NCBI GenBank assembly: GCA_977017575.1
Contig: CDRNVI010000184.1
Span: forward strand, 1-64,000
Origin: Paramoeba atlantica
Lineage: Eukaryota; Discosea
Direction of reading: 5' to 3'
DNA: 64,000 bases
How positions within the stretch are numbered: the first letter of the stretch is position 1; each line of letters starts with the position of its first letter. Of the stretch, positions 1 to 11,199 are shown in pieces. Made by a program: the position numbers and the translations under genes. The notes under the pieces were generated by a model. The model saw nothing but the letters and a program-made list of their open reading frames with translations. It was not told where the DNA came from and did not search any database.

Positions 1-284
1 TTTCCCTCTTCCCCTCTCCTCTTCCCTCCTTCTCTCCTCCTTGTCTCCTTCTCTCCTTCTTCCTCTTTCCCTTTTTTTTTTTACTTTTTTTTTTTTAATT
101 TAATTCTTTTTTTCATCTCGCTTTTTTCTTTTTTCTCTTTCCTCTTTTCTTCCCTCTCCTTTCGCTCTTTCCTCCCTGGCAGGGGAAAAAATTATTTTAG
201 CACAAAAAAAAAGATTTTAGGGTTCATAATTTTTCAAAAAAAAAAAAGAAAAAAAGAAAAAAAGAAAAAAAAAGAAAAAAAAAG

Positions 285-316
<32 letters not shown>

Positions 317-434
317 AAAAAGAGAAAAAAAGAAAAAAAAAGAAAAAAAAAGAAAAAAAAAGAAAAAAAAGAAGAAAAAAAAGAACTTGTCTGGTGGGAT
401 CTCAAGTCTCCCTGACTCCCTAACTCCCCAACTC

Positions 435-465
<31 letters not shown>

Positions 466-479
466 AGTGAGAATTGGAT

Positions 480-2594
480 CATCTTCTGGGACATTTCAAT
501 TCTTTGAGGGTCCCAAATCGCTGAAAAATATCAAAGAAGAAAAAAGAGTTGTTTGAGCAAATCAAAAGAACTTTAATTTGTTCATAAAACTCCAAAACAT
601 CACCACAAAAATCCTTTTAATTGTTCTGTCTTTCTTGATTTTTGATTATATTATCATCTAACAGAAAAAGAAAAAAGAAAAGAAAGAAAAATTAGTTTTC
701 CAATTAAAAAAACAAAGAAAAACAAAGAAAAACAAAGAAAAACAAAGAAAAACAAAGAAAAACAAAGAAAAGAAAAAAAACACATCATCACAAAACACCC
801 AACAAAATAAAGGTTTTTGATCTTGGGTTGGTGGTGGAAAGAAAAAGAGAACGAAAAAGAAAAAGAAAATCAAAAAAGGAAAAAGGAAAAAAAAAAAAAG
901 AAAAAAGAAAAAAGAAAAAAAAGAAAAAAAAAAGAAAAAAAAAAAAGAAAAAAAGAAAAAAGAAAAAGAAAAAAGGAAAAAAATACATTTGAACAAGATT
1001 CGTGAGTTGAGTGGTCCTGTGAATGAATTCTTACTGAAATACCTACAAAGAGAAAAGAAAGAAAGAAGAAAGAAAGAAAAAAGAAAGAAAGAAAGAAAGA
1101 AAGAAAGAAATAAGAGGGAAAGAAAAGAAATAAGAGTTAAAAAGGAAAAAAGAAAAAAAAGAAAAAAAAGAAAAAAAAAATAATAAAAATAATAAAATAA
1201 TAAAAAATAATAATAAAATAAATAAATAAAATAAATTAAAAAAATAAAAAAAAATAAAAAACATCCAAGTCAAATTGGAGAGTTGTCCAAATTCAGTTGG
1301 CAAAGTCCCCGTGAAGTTATTAGAAACAATGTCTCTAATAATATTATGAAAGAGAGAGAGAGAAGAAAGAGAGAAAGAGAGAGAGAAAAGTGAGAGAGAA
1401 AAGAGAGAGAAAGAAAGAAAAAAAATCATCAGAAGAATAATTTATTCAAAAAATAATCAGAAAAAAAAAGAAAAAAAAGAAAAAAAAGAAAAAAAGAAAA
1501 AAAGAAAGAAAAAAAAAAAGAAAAAAGAAAAAAAAGAAAAAAAAAAACTTTTGAAGAAGATGAGAGAGTTGTGCAAATTCAACAGGCATTGCCCCTGAAA
1601 AGAAATTCCCTTCCAGTGATCTGATAAAATCAAAAATAATTTCAATAAAAATGAAAGAAATGAAAAGATAAAAAAAAGAAAGAAAAAGAAAAAAAGAAAA
1701 AAGATAAAAAAGAAAAAGAAAAAAAATAAAAAAGAAAAAAAGAAAAAGAAAAGAAAAAGAAAAAGAAAAGAAAAAGAAAAAGAAAAAGAAAAAGAAAAAG
1801 AAAAAAAAAGAAAAAAGAAAAAATTACAAGTCAGTTAAAGAACGAAGTTTTGAAATTTTGTCCAAGATTTTTTCTCCTTTCAGTCAATTGACTCCTAAAA
1901 AAGAAAGAAAGAAAAGAGAAGAGAAGAAAAGAGAAGAAAAGAGAAGAGAAGAGAAGAAAAGAAAAGAGAAGAGAAGAGAAGAAGAGAAGAGAAGAGAAGA
2001 GAAGAGAAGAGAAAAAGAAAGGAAAGGAAAAGAAAGAAAAGGAAAAGAAAAAAGAAAGAAAAGAAAATGATAAAATTATTAAAAGAATAATAAAAAAAAG
2101 AAAAAAAATAAAATAATAAAATAATAAAATAATAAAATCATAAAATAAAATAAAAATAAAAATAAAATCAAAATCAAAATCAAAAATAAAAATAAAATAA
2201 AAAATAAAAATAAAAATAAAAATAAAAATAAAAATAAAAAAAAACATAATTAGGCATGACGAAGATTTTCAATTTCTGATGGAACAGTCCCTCTGTCAGA
2301 AAGATCTCTAGAAAGAGAAGAGAGAGAAGAGAGAGAGGGAGAGAGGGAGAGAAAAGGGGAGAGAGAAGAGAGAAGAAAGGAAAAGTTAAAAGAAAAAGAA
2401 AAAAGAGAGAGAAAAGTTAAAAGAAAAGAAAGAAAAAGAAAAAGAAAAGAAAGAAAAAGAAAAAAAAAAGAAAAAAAAAAGAAAAAAAAAAGAAAAAAAA
2501 AAGAAAAAAAAAAAGAAAAAGAAACAAATAAAACAAGAGAAGAAAGAACTCCAATTTCGGTTGGTCCCACCTAAGACAGTTGTCTGCCAAAAGC
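480..2594 (-). pseudogene. LRR-protein gene relic, copy 1 (one repeat per exon)
   Basis: On the minus strand, short exons each encoding one plant-type leucine-rich repeat are separated by long pyrimidine-only introns. Exons with AG acceptors and GT donors lie near 2535-2594, 2246-2307, 1828-1894, 1549-1620, 1263-1334 and 985-1044. The exons at 1549-1620 and 1263-1334 are exactly 72 nt (24 residues); the latter reads NNFTGTLPTEFGQLSNL. A further exon-like piece (VPEDDPIL) lies near 488-525. Compared with the second copy at 30.4-32.9 kb, the 2246-2307 exon has lost 10 nt, the 985-1044 exon about 12 nt, and the 2535-2594 exon has an altered length, so the frame is broken. The repeats resemble LRR receptor ectodomains, but I see no kinase, signal peptide or transmembrane segment. 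The surrounding GA/AAAG tracts are introns, not coding sequence. Confidence 0.7.
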
Positions 2595-2744
2595 CTTTTT
2601 TAACAAATAATAGAAAGAGAGAAGAGAAAGAGAAGAGAGAAGAGAGAAGAGAGAGAGAAAGAGAAAGAGAAATCAGAAGAGAAAGAGAAAGAAGAGAAGC
2701 AAAAAAAAAAAAAAAAAACAAGAGACTCTGCATGGGGGGTTGTG

Positions 2745-2965
2745 GTGTTGCCCTCCTCCTCTCCCATTCTCTCTCCCCCCCCCCCCCCATCCAAGAACCT
2801 CCCCCCTGGGAACACACACTCTCTCTCTCTCTCCCCAGAACCTTCTTCCCCTTCCTCTCCCTCCTCTCCGAAACCTCCCCCCTGGGAACACACACTCTCT
2901 CTCTCTCTCTCTCTCTCTCCCCGGAACCTTCTTCCCCTCTTCCTCTCCCTCCTCTCCGAAAAAAA
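2745..2965. repeat. two-copy tandem repeat of about 75 bp in C/T-rich DNA
   Basis: A block containing CCCCCCTGGGAACACACACT followed by a CT dinucleotide run and a CTTCTTCCCC segment occurs twice in tandem, starting near 2803 and 2878. It lies upstream (on the minus strand) of the first recognisable LRR exon. Open frames here are low-complexity (SLSLSLS) and I do not call them genes. Confidence 0.6.
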
Positions 2966-2999
2966 CCAGTTGGACCTGAAATAGAGGTCCATTTCCCTT

Positions 3000-3480
3000 T
3001 TTTTTTTTTTTTTTTTTTCTTGTGGGTGTTTGTGGTTTTTTCTCTTTCTCTCTTTTTCTCTTCTTCTCGGTCACTCTTCTCTTTTCTTTTGGTGGTTGTG
3101 ATCTCTTTCTTTCTGTTTTTTTTTTTCACATCCTTTTCTTTTCCTTTTTTACTTCTTTCTTGTTCTTTCTTTCTTCTTCAAGACCATCACTCTCTTTTTC
3201 CTTGATTTGTTTTTTGTTTTCCGTTTTATGTTTTTCCTTTCAGTCCCGCCCCTAAAACAAGTTTTTTATTCTGAGAAAAGAGAGTTAAAACAAGAAGAGA
3301 GATCACAAAGAAATTCTTTTCGACAAACCTTTGTCCACAAACAAAATTGAGGTTTTTTCTTTTCTCTTCTTTTCCTCTCTTTTCTTTTCTCTCTTCTTTC
3401 TTTTCTCTCTTTTTCTTTTTTCTCTTCTTTCTTTTCTCTTCTTTCTTTTTCTCTTTTCTTTTTTGTTAATTTTGAGTAAT
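3000..3480. other. T/C-rich tracts, no gene seen
   Basis: Long pyrimidine runs with isolated unique words fill this gap between the LRR relic and the 5S gene. A plus-strand intron or spacer is possible. No conserved motif is visible. Confidence 0.5.
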
Positions 3481-3517
3481 TGGATTGATAAAAAGGAGAA
3501 AAAAAAGAAGGGAAAGT

Positions 3518-3637
3518 GTCTTCGGTCATACCCAGTTGAAAGCACCCGATCCCATCAGAACTCGGAAGTTAAGCAGCTGTGGGCTCGGTTAGTAGAATGG
3601 TGGGTGACCACATTCGAATCCCGAGTGCTGAAGACCT
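3518..3637 (+). rRNA. 5S ribosomal RNA gene
   Basis: This is a complete 5S rRNA of about 120 nt. The 5' end GTCTTCGG pairs with CTGAAGAC at the 3' end, giving the terminal helix I. Conserved internal words are present: CATACC near the start, GATCCCATCAGAACTCGGAAG, TTAAGCAG, and the loop E/helix IV part GGTTAGTA...GGGTGACC, followed by GAATCCCGAGTGC. The internal promoter for RNA polymerase III (A box, intermediate element and C box of the TFIIIA type) is therefore intact. It stands alone rather than in a tandem array in this window, upstream of the PB1/ADF gene block. A truncated copy occurs at 37253-37293. The ends are set by the terminal helix and could be off by 1-2 nt. Confidence 0.95.
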
Positions 3638-3641
3638 TCTC

Positions 3642-3646
3642 TTTTT
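3642..3646 (+). terminator. Pol III T-run terminator of the 5S gene
   Basis: A TTTTT run begins 4-7 nt beyond the end of the 5S terminal helix, as expected for RNA polymerase III termination, and is followed by further T clusters. Confidence 0.75.
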
Positions 3647-3972
3647 CTCTTTTTCTTTTTCTTTCTTTTTCTTTCCCTTTTTTTCTTTTTTTTTTTTTTC
3701 TTTTTCTTTTTTTCTTTCCCTTTTTTTTTAATTTTCTTTTTGTTGAAAAACAGGTCCGAGGAAAACACAAATTTGATTCTGGTTCAGTCTTTTTCTTGTT
3801 ATTCTATTTGCAGATTGTGGTGTGCCTCCACACAAATATTCGAGAGAAAATATTCAAAATAAGGAGGGTGTGTTTTGTTATTTTTGGTTCCCTCTTTTCT
3901 TGATCATTTCCCCCCAAAAGATGTTCCACAAAAAAAGCAAAAAAGAGTTTTGAAGGCATAGAATTATTATTA

Positions 3973-4022
3973 TTACTCTCCGAGTTACGAATTTTCACAA
4001 ATTAGCAACTCAGAGAGTATTA
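3973..4022. repeat. short palindromic element, copy 1
   Basis: The sequence reads ACTCTCCGAGTTACGAATTT then CACAAATTAGCAACTCAGAG AGTAT, an imperfect inverted repeat that can fold as a hairpin of about 20 bp. Related copies lie at 20761-20803, 37367-37412 and 40687-40731. It sits between the 5S gene and the 3' end of the minus-strand PB1 gene. Confidence 0.75.
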
Positions 4023-4275
4023 CAAGAAGATATCCCTCCACAGTGGCCAACATCCCCTTTCATCTAAATTATGATTTTTAAGGAAGAAAAAGTGAGAGTT
4101 ATTGGGAGACTAAACAGAGAAAAGAAGGAAAAAAGGGAGAGTGTGTGTGTTGTTTGTTGTTTAACAAGATGCACCCCAACAATGTGAGAGAAAAGAATAA
4201 ATAAATAAACCAAAAAAGTGGGATATTCAAAAAGAGAGATTTTATTTTGAAAGGATGATTTTGAAGATCTCCTTT

Positions 4276-5305
4276 CTATTTCCATCTTTTTTCCTTTGGG
4301 GGAGAATAATTCTTTTTGGGAGAACCATGAGAGTAACGGGAATGTTTACAATGACCATCTTTTCCTTTTCTCTTATTCATAAAAAACTTCTCATCCTTCT
4401 GTTCTTCTGATTGTTCTTCCACTTCAGTCAGGGCCAACCTCTCTGTGATTTCTTCCAAACGCCTCTTGAGAATAATTTCTGTTTCCATCATCTTTTTTGA
4501 CTTCTTTTCTTTCGCTTCAAGATTACAAAGTCTTCTTTCGATGTTCCGTTGTTGATTCTGAAGTTTTCTCAATTGTCCAAACGATCTTGGTTTACCACAA
4601 TCTTCTTTTTCCTCTTCCTCTTCCTCTTCCTCTTCCTCTTGGACTGTCTCATCAGACAATTCAGCTTCTTCAATATTCTCCTCCTCTTGTTTGATAGCAA
4701 CAACAACTTCACTTTTCTCTTGACTTTTCAAATCAACAAGATTCTCTCGAACTTGGGTTTTGTTTTCAGTCAACTGTTCCTTTCTTCGTTGAAGAGCCAC
4801 AATCTTTTCTTCAAGAACATCAATCTGATCTGCCAGTTTCTCGTCACGCTTACTGAGCATTTCAATCTTCTTCTCTCTTCTGTTGTTCCTTGAGTCTTTT
4901 CTGAGGGTTCTCAGAAACTGAATCATCATCAGTACTCTCATCACTCGCTTTCTCTTCATCATCATCATCATCCACTCGATTTTCAATCTCCTGATGACTC
5001 TTCACTGCTGTCACCATCTTGTTGTCCTTTTTGGGGAGAACAAACAAAGCGTCTTCCAAGTCTTGATTACGTTTCACAAAGACAACATCACACTCATCAT
5101 TGAGATAGAACACTCGAACTGCAGCAGTCGAAGTTCCGTACACATCCTGGATCTTCCTTCGCAGACTTCGAAAGTCTTGAGCTTGAATAGAACACACTTC
5201 TCCATTCTCAGTGTTTCGAACTTCCCACTGCTGTTCTTCTTCTTCCTTCTCGAGGTTTTTTGATCAAACAACGATCGACGACATCAACTGAACTCTCATC
5301 ACCAT
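4276..5305 (-). pseudogene. PB1-domain coiled-coil protein, copy 1 (frameshifted)
   Basis: The minus-strand frame opens with MVMRVQLM at 5305. It holds an in-frame TGA at 5264-5266, then a PB1-like domain at roughly residues 35-80: LRRKIQDVYGT, then the OPCA-type acidic strand YLNDECDVVFVKRNQDLEDA. A highly charged region and coiled coil follow (EKIVALQRRKEQLTENK...NIERRLCNLEAKEKKSK), ending in a basic tail with a TAG stop at 4276. Near 4870, copy 3 (21475-22434) has two extra nucleotides, so copy 1 changes frame between KRLKEQQKREE and IEMLSKRDEKL. PB1 domains mediate front-to-back oligomerisation, so the protein is probably a self-associating scaffold; the exact family is not recognised. 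A sequencing indel or a tiny intron could also explain the frame change. Confidence 0.65.
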
Positions 5306-5905
5306 GTTGGATTGTTGTTTTTCTGTTTCAAGTTATCCAGAAAAAGAAATGTTTTGAATTAAAAACAAAACCTGAGAGAAGAAGTGGTTGCGTTTGTTGT
5401 CGTTCATGGAAGGGGATAAGAGGAAGAGGGGGTGATGGTGAGAAGGAACACCAACCCCACAAACCACAAAAAAAACAAAAAACAAAATCACCGAAAGCAA
5501 CAAAACGCAGGGTGGGAGGTTCAATTCCCACAAAATTTTCCTTTTTTTTTTTTTATTTTTTATTTTTTTTTATTCAGTGAAGGTGTTGGGCGGACTTGGA
5601 CAAAACTTTTTCAAAACAACGAAAAAAGAGGTTGGGAGTGGTTGTCTTTGAAAAATGAGAAACCACACCCAATGGATACTTCACTGAACTGAGCCAACTT
5701 TTTCCAAGAACAGGTTTCTTTGTCCCCTCCTCGACCCAACACACCAAAAAACACAAAAACAAAAAAAACAAAACAAAAAAAACAAAACAAAAAAAACAAA
5801 ACAAAAAAAACAAAACAAAAAACACAAAACCAAAACACAAAAACAAAACAAAAAAAACAGTGCCCCTTCTTGTGTGATTGTGATTGATTGACAAATACTA
5901 CTACT

Positions 5906-6358
5906 ATGGCTTCCGTGGTTCAATTTTCTGATGAATGTATCTCTATTGCTCGCTCCGTCAAATCCGGAAAATCAAAAGGATGTATCTTCTTGATCGATGA
6001 TGGAAAATGTCAAACTGATTATCATGATTTATCGAAAAGTGAGGATGTGGTGGATGGGCGAACAGAATGGGCTGAATTCACGACTCATCTCCCAAGAGAC
6101 AAATGTGCATATGGATTGACTCACATCAAATACATCTCTCCTTCTGATCATGTCAAAAGGAGTAAGTTAGTGTTTGTGATGTGGGCACCTGACAGAGCTA
6201 AAATCAAAGAAAAGATGGTTGTTTCTTTTTCTGCAAATGGAATTGTTGGAAAGATTGGAGAAGGTGGGATTTCTTGTCGACTTCAGGGTGGTTCGGTTGC
6301 ATCTGTTGATTATGATGAAGTTTTGGAACATGCATTGGCGCAATCTACAGTGAAGTGA
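5906..6358 (+). CDS. ADF/cofilin-family actin-depolymerising factor
   Basis: The 150-residue intronless protein starts at the ATG in TACTATGGCTTCC, giving MASVVQFSDE. It is a single ADF-homology domain of typical cofilin length (about 135-165 residues). Diagnostic parts are the N-terminal helix FSDECISIARSVKSGKSKG with a regulatory-type serine at position 3, the strand LPRDKCAYGL, and the actin-binding core SKLVFVMWAPDRAKIKEKM, matching the family pattern K-LVF--W-PD-A-IK-KM. The C-terminal helix YDEVLEHAL matches the end of yeast cofilin. It would sever and depolymerise actin filaments in the cytoplasm. It is divergent from the PB1 gene head to head, with about 600 bp between their starts. 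The apparent stop is TGA; the frame then stays open for 67 low-complexity codons to a TAA at 6560. A decayed copy lies at 37544-38011. Absence of introns in an intron-rich neighbourhood could mean a retrogene. Confidence 0.92.
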   Translation: MASVVQFSDECISIARSVKSGKSKGCIFLIDDGKCQTDYHDLSKSEDVVDGRTEWAEFTTHLPRDKCAYGLTHIKYISPSDHVKRSKLVFVMWAPDRAKIKEKMVVSFSANGIVGKIGEGGISCRLQGGSVASVDYDEVLEHALAQSTVK

Positions 6359-6567
6359 AAAACAGAAATGAGGAGATTCCCCCTTCCCTCTCTCTCTCTC
6401 TCTCTCTTCCTCTCTCTCCTCTCTCCTTTCTTGGGTGGAGGGAGTGGAGGAGGGGTGTGTCTGTTTCAAAAGTTGATTTATGAAAGAGGAGACAAAAAAA
6501 TGACTCCTCTCTTCTCTTTCCTCTTCTTCTTTTTTGAATTCCATGAAAATTATTTACTTTAATTTTT

Positions 6568-6573
6568 AATAAA
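6568..6573 (+). promoter_or_regulatory. polyadenylation signal of the ADF gene
   Basis: A canonical AATAAA lies 210 bp after the ADF stop codon in TTTTTAATAAAAGAGATCC, the first such hexamer in the 3' region. Confidence 0.55.
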
Positions 6574-6679
6574 AGAGATCCTTTTTCACATTGTCTCTTC
6601 TTGCTGCTTTGTTTTTTCAAACCTTTTCTTTCGACAACACAGATTTAGTTTGCTAAAAGTGCGCTAATTTTTTTTTTTG

Positions 6680-7860
6680 TTTTTTTTTTGTTTTCCCTTC
6701 TTGTTCCCTGATACAAAACAAGAGAGGCAAGAGGGAGAAAAGGAAGAAAGAACACCGACCTTGAAGTTAAAAGAAAAAAAGAAAACAGATTTTCAAAAAA
6801 GAGTGATCAAAGAAAAAAAAGAGAGAAAAAAAAGAAAACAACCAACTTGTTTCTTTTTTCCTTTTTCGAGAGAGAGGCAAGAGGGGTTTGAAATTGAGCG
6901 AATTGGGAATGGCGTGGGGGGCAATTGGGTTATCCACACCAAAAAGACAAAAGGTTATTTTTTTCTTTTCTTTTCTTTTTTAAATCTTTTTGTTTGTCAT
7001 GTTTTGTCATGTGGTTATATTTTGTGAGTGTGGTGTGTGATGTGATGTGATGTTTGTTGTTTTCAGCTTTTGGGATTGGGGTTGGGGATTGGTTGGTTTT
7101 TCTCCTTTTAGTTTCCCTCCTTTTTTTTAATCTTTTTCTTCTCTTTTTCACTTTGTTTTTTTCTTTCTTTCTCTCTTTCTTCTTTTTTTCTCTTTTTTTT
7201 CTTTGACTTTGGTGTTTGGGATTTTTGAATTCTTCATTTTTCCTTTGTCTCTCCTTTCTCCCTTTCTCCTTTTTTTTCTTTACTTTTTTTCTTTTCTTAT
7301 TTTTTTTCTATCTTTTAAAAGAATTCTAATACCAATATTCTTTTCTCTTCAGGTTTTACATTCCATGAATTGACCACTACAACCAATCTATTTTTGCACA
7401 TCTCAAAATGTTGAGGCGATTTCTTTATCAGATCTAAGAGAAAAAAAAGAGTTGGAATTCTTGTTTGACGTGTTTCTTGGGTCTCTATAGCCAAGTCTAA
7501 GAGAGTTAAAGAGTTATATTGTAGGGCTGTCTGGCTAAGTATCCAAAGAGAACCACTTTGATCACTTTTTCATATGGTTTGTTAACTTTTTTTTATTTTT
7601 ATTTTTATTTTTAGTTGATTGTGTTTTTTTAGTCTGTTTTTTTTTGTTGTTGTTGATATCCTCTTTTCTTTTTTTTTTGTTCTATTTTTTTTTTTCTCAT
7701 CTCTCTTCTCACACTCAAGTTCATCTTATAACACAGGTGATCTTGCTATATTGTTCAGGGTTAAGTGTTAGTAATTTATTGGGGTGTTTTGTTTTGCAAC
7801 ATCCAAAGTTTTTGAGATTGTGAGATGTTTGTAAAAGAATCTCATTTTTGGGCAAATGAT
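6680..7860. other. T-rich intergenic DNA, no gene seen
   Basis: Homopolymeric T/C runs alternate with short mixed-sequence islands (for example 7330-7560). I found no protein motif and no recognisable snRNA or tRNA. Parts with strong pyrimidine bias could be introns of an unrecognised plus-strand gene. Confidence 0.5.
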
Positions 7861-10330
7861 CAGGGAAGATGATGGAGATTGCAGAGCAAAGAGAAAAACA
7901 AAGGAGCAAAAAGATAAAACTGGAATCAAAATGTTATCTTCTTTTTCTTTTTTTCTTTTCTTTACTTTTTCTTTTTCTTCTGTCTTTTCCTTTTTTTCTT
8001 TATTCTTTCTTTATTCTTTCTTTATTCTTTCTTTTTTCCTTTTTCCTTTGAGGTAAACCTGATTTTTTTTTTGGTTCAAAATAAACCTGCAGAAGAAGAG
8101 GCTGGACAAATTTCTTTTTCAGATTTGCCCTTGGTGAAGGAGACTCATGAGGGTGATTCTTGCGATAATGTTTGATTAAATCAGGAGCAGAGATGGTGTC
8201 TGATAGCTTTTCCAACACAGTAGTCCTTCTATTAAAGTGTTCCATCCTCATCAATGTGGTGTTCATGAATCTCTTTCACTTTGTAATTGTAATCATCTCT
8301 GTGGTTAAAATCATCCATCTTATTCAATTCAAGGACACATGCAGGAGGGGTTGGTTTTGTATTTGTCCTTCTTCATAATTAACAGAGATCTCATATATCT
8401 TTACTTTTAATTCCTTTAGGTGCATAATATTTTTGTGGCACATGTTCTATTGTTCTAGATTGAAATGATCAGCAGAAGTGGTGACTGCTATTTCTTGTCA
8501 ATATGCCTCTGTTGTATCCAATACCATTGATGGATGTCTACCAAAGTGAATGAAGAATGAAGTGAAGAGGAATTAGGAGATCCCAATCATCTTCAATGAT
8601 CATGGATGGATATATATATATGCTTAAATGACCTTGATTTGCCAAATCAGCTGTGAAGCTGGTTTGAGAATTCAAAGCCATTGTCAGGGTTATAATCTTG
8701 ATAGGCATAGAGTTGATGCAGGTGTGTATTGCATAAAGCAATTTCTGCAATTGTTTTTGCATTTCTGTGGCTGGGAGATTGGGTAGATTTGGATGGATCC
8801 ATCAAAATTGTCACAATTACAGGCAAAAGTGAATCCTTGTATGATGGTATTTTGGTCCAGGGGGTGCAGGCAGTGGCCTAGGAGGATATGGAGTAAAGAA
8901 GAGGTTTGAGTCTTGCTCCTCTCATTCCTTTTTTTGTTTTTTTTGTTGTTGTCTTGACATTCCAAACAGTTTTGGCAAAAGGAGTAAATGTATGGGTATA
9001 TGATTTAGGAAAAACAGAATGATGAGTCAGAGACTGCTTGATCCAAAGCGCTTCTCAAACTTTCTGTGACCACCATTTAGTATTTCACCCCAAAAGTGAT
9101 TGAGGTAGGACTGCTGGAGGCAACCCTCTTTCTCTTTAGGGTTACATTTCAGCCACTTTTCTGAGGATTCCTGCTGGGTCTATCCAGAATTTGTGGGTTT
9201 TTGTTTGAAGCATTTTTTGGTTGTTTCTTTAGAGGAAGAATTCCACACAGATGATAGTCAATTATTTTAGTGCAGAAGGGATATCATCTTGCTATGCTTG
9301 AGCAAAAGGCTTGGTAATTCAACTGATTTGGGAATTGGTCTCCCTCTCAAGTGTGTGAATTGATTTTAAGAGGGTGTTAAACATTTGAACATCTGGGATG
9401 CTTTTGTCTTGTTCCTCTTTTTTTGGTTGGTTTTTGCCATAAGATCATTTTGTTTGTCAAGAATATCTTGTATTTGGCAGCAAAAGTGAATGTCTCTGTT
9501 AACTGCTCTGGTTTTCTTTGTATCATATGTGATATTTTGTGTCAGCTGAGCGCATCAGAGGAATTGCTATTTGTCTTCCTGGCTTGTGGATTACTTTTTG
9601 ACATTGTATTTCATGATTCTTGTGCAATCTAGTCTCAAAATATTGTGTGGTCTGTGGGTTTTTTTTTCGGATTTGAATACTCTTGAGAGAGCTGGGACAA
9701 TGCCTCTATGCACTTCAAATCAACAGGTGGCCTTGGGTAGAAGTATTCCCTCCAGCCTCATATGGGTTTGGTTTGATTTGAGTTATGTTGTGCAATGGGT
9801 TTCAAAATGGATGTTGTATGCAGAGAATTGAGAATCATATTGTAGAAGTTGTAAAGTAAAAGGACAAGGGAAAAACCACAAAACATGGAAAGCCCTTGGA
9901 TGAGGGAAAACTGGAATGTGAGCACAGTGCAAAAAACCCTCCAGGAATGAGAATAGTCGAATATGTGAGGAAGAGAGAGAGAGAGAGGATATTGAGTATG
10001 CAGGCTAAATGGGCAGATCTGAGACTGAGAGTGAACTTCTATGTTTTCAGAAAGGGTTGTCCATTTAATGCTTTGGTCAGAATGTGTGTACAGTTTGTTA
10101 GTAAGAAGTAGATTCAAAAGAAATGACCTTTGTATTATGTGCATAGTGGAGATCAAAGTAGTGGTGGGGAAGGATATGTCAGCTTCCTTTTGTAGTCTGG
10201 GGATTTGTTATTTGTGCTTCATTGTCTGTGTGTGAAAGGGAATGGGTCAAGTGTAGTTGTCATCAGTGTGTTCAAGAAGGAATGAGGCCCATCATCTCTG
10301 GTGCTATTCAAACATTTTGATCCAGCAATA
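7860..10330. other. mixed-sequence DNA, probably decayed retroelement
   Basis: Base composition is more balanced than in the flanks, and short frames on both strands are scattered with stops. No domain is recognisable. Its position directly downstream of the minus-strand copia RNase H remnant makes a degraded element tail or older insertions plausible, but that is inference. Confidence 0.35.
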
Positions 10331-10335
10331 TAATC

Positions 10336-11190
10336 TCAGTATGTTGAGTGCTCTTTGGGAACGGTTTTGGAGAGAGAGGAATGCCATATATGCCCAGCAA
10401 CAATCATGTTCAGTTTCATACAATAGCCAAGGGATGATTTTCCAGTGTTGAGATCCAAGTTGTAGGAGGCCTCTGAGTGAACATTGAGAGTGATGTCAGA
10501 TGTTTTCAGTTTGTAGAGCAATCCCATCCATTTTGTTCCCTTCAAATATTTGACCACTTGTTTCAGGTGTTTCCAGTGAGACTTCTCTGGGTTTGAGGTG
10601 TATTGAGAGAGAGAGATCACAGAGTAGAGAATATTGGGATGTGTGGCCATTGCAAAATGTATAGAAGTGTTTGCCAATAATGGTGGATTGATAAGGGATG
10701 TTCTTCATATCCTCAAGTTCAGTAGTATTTCTAGTATAATGTCCTTTATGAGGTTGATATCCAAAGAAAGTGTGGGTATTCTGTGTTCCTGGTGTGTTGA
10801 CAAACCAAGAGAGTTCAAGAGGTTTTTAATTATAGCAGTTTGGAAGAGGAAGTAAGATTCATCTTTGCAGATTTGGAAGGAGATACTGAATGTGTAAGAA
10901 ACTTGCTTGAAAGTTTTAACTTGGAATTCTTTGTGAAGCTATGCAAGAGTCTTTGTGGTGTGGTTGTTGTTAGGACCAGTAATAAAGATGTTATTGTGAC
11001 CCAAAGAGCAATAATTGATCTATTGGTGTGATGGTATATAGAGCAGATTTGTTTGGAGAAGGAATATAATCAATCAATTTGAGATACTTGTCAAAATAGA
11101 TGTTCCATATTCTTCCAGCATTTGAGGCTTTATGAAGTACAACAACATTACCATCTTTTCCAAGAGAATTTCCATTGATTTTGTTCTAGT
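10336..11190 (-). pseudogene. Ty1/copia reverse transcriptase-RNase H remnant
   Basis: Reading the minus strand, the first recognisable piece (11.0-11.18 kb) contains VVVLHKASNAGRIWNIYFD and YLKLIDYIPSPNKSALY. It resembles the copia RT segment normally written as KALYGLKQ-P--W---FD-YL---GF--S--D--LY. Further on, the frame from 10677 has NTSIHFAMATHPNILYSV and KHLKQVVKYLKGTKWMGLLY, the very typical copia connection to RNase H (W-A--R-LRYLKGT--GL-Y). SSLGYCMKLNMIVAGHIWHS corresponds to G--F-L-G--I-W-S-KQ. The YVDD catalytic box is not preserved and stops and frameshifts occur, so it is dead. No LTRs were found around it. Confidence 0.75.
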
Positions 11191-11199
11191 GTAGAAAAG

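Noticed and set aside
217..1183. Long open frames of poly-Phe/Ser or poly-Lys/Glu on both strands
   Set aside because: They arise from A/G-only or T/C-only intron and spacer tracts, are mirrored on the opposite strand, and carry no domain. The same applies to 25.0-26.2, 30.3-33.6 and 39.1-41.5 kb.
2561..3205. 214-codon plus-strand frame across the CT/GA minisatellite
   Set aside because: Composition is Ser/Leu/Pro/Phe simple repeat, and three frames on each strand are open over the same stretch.
8580..8640. TATATATATATG near 8610 as a core promoter
   Set aside because: No gene can be placed downstream and such motifs are expected by chance in AT-rich DNA.
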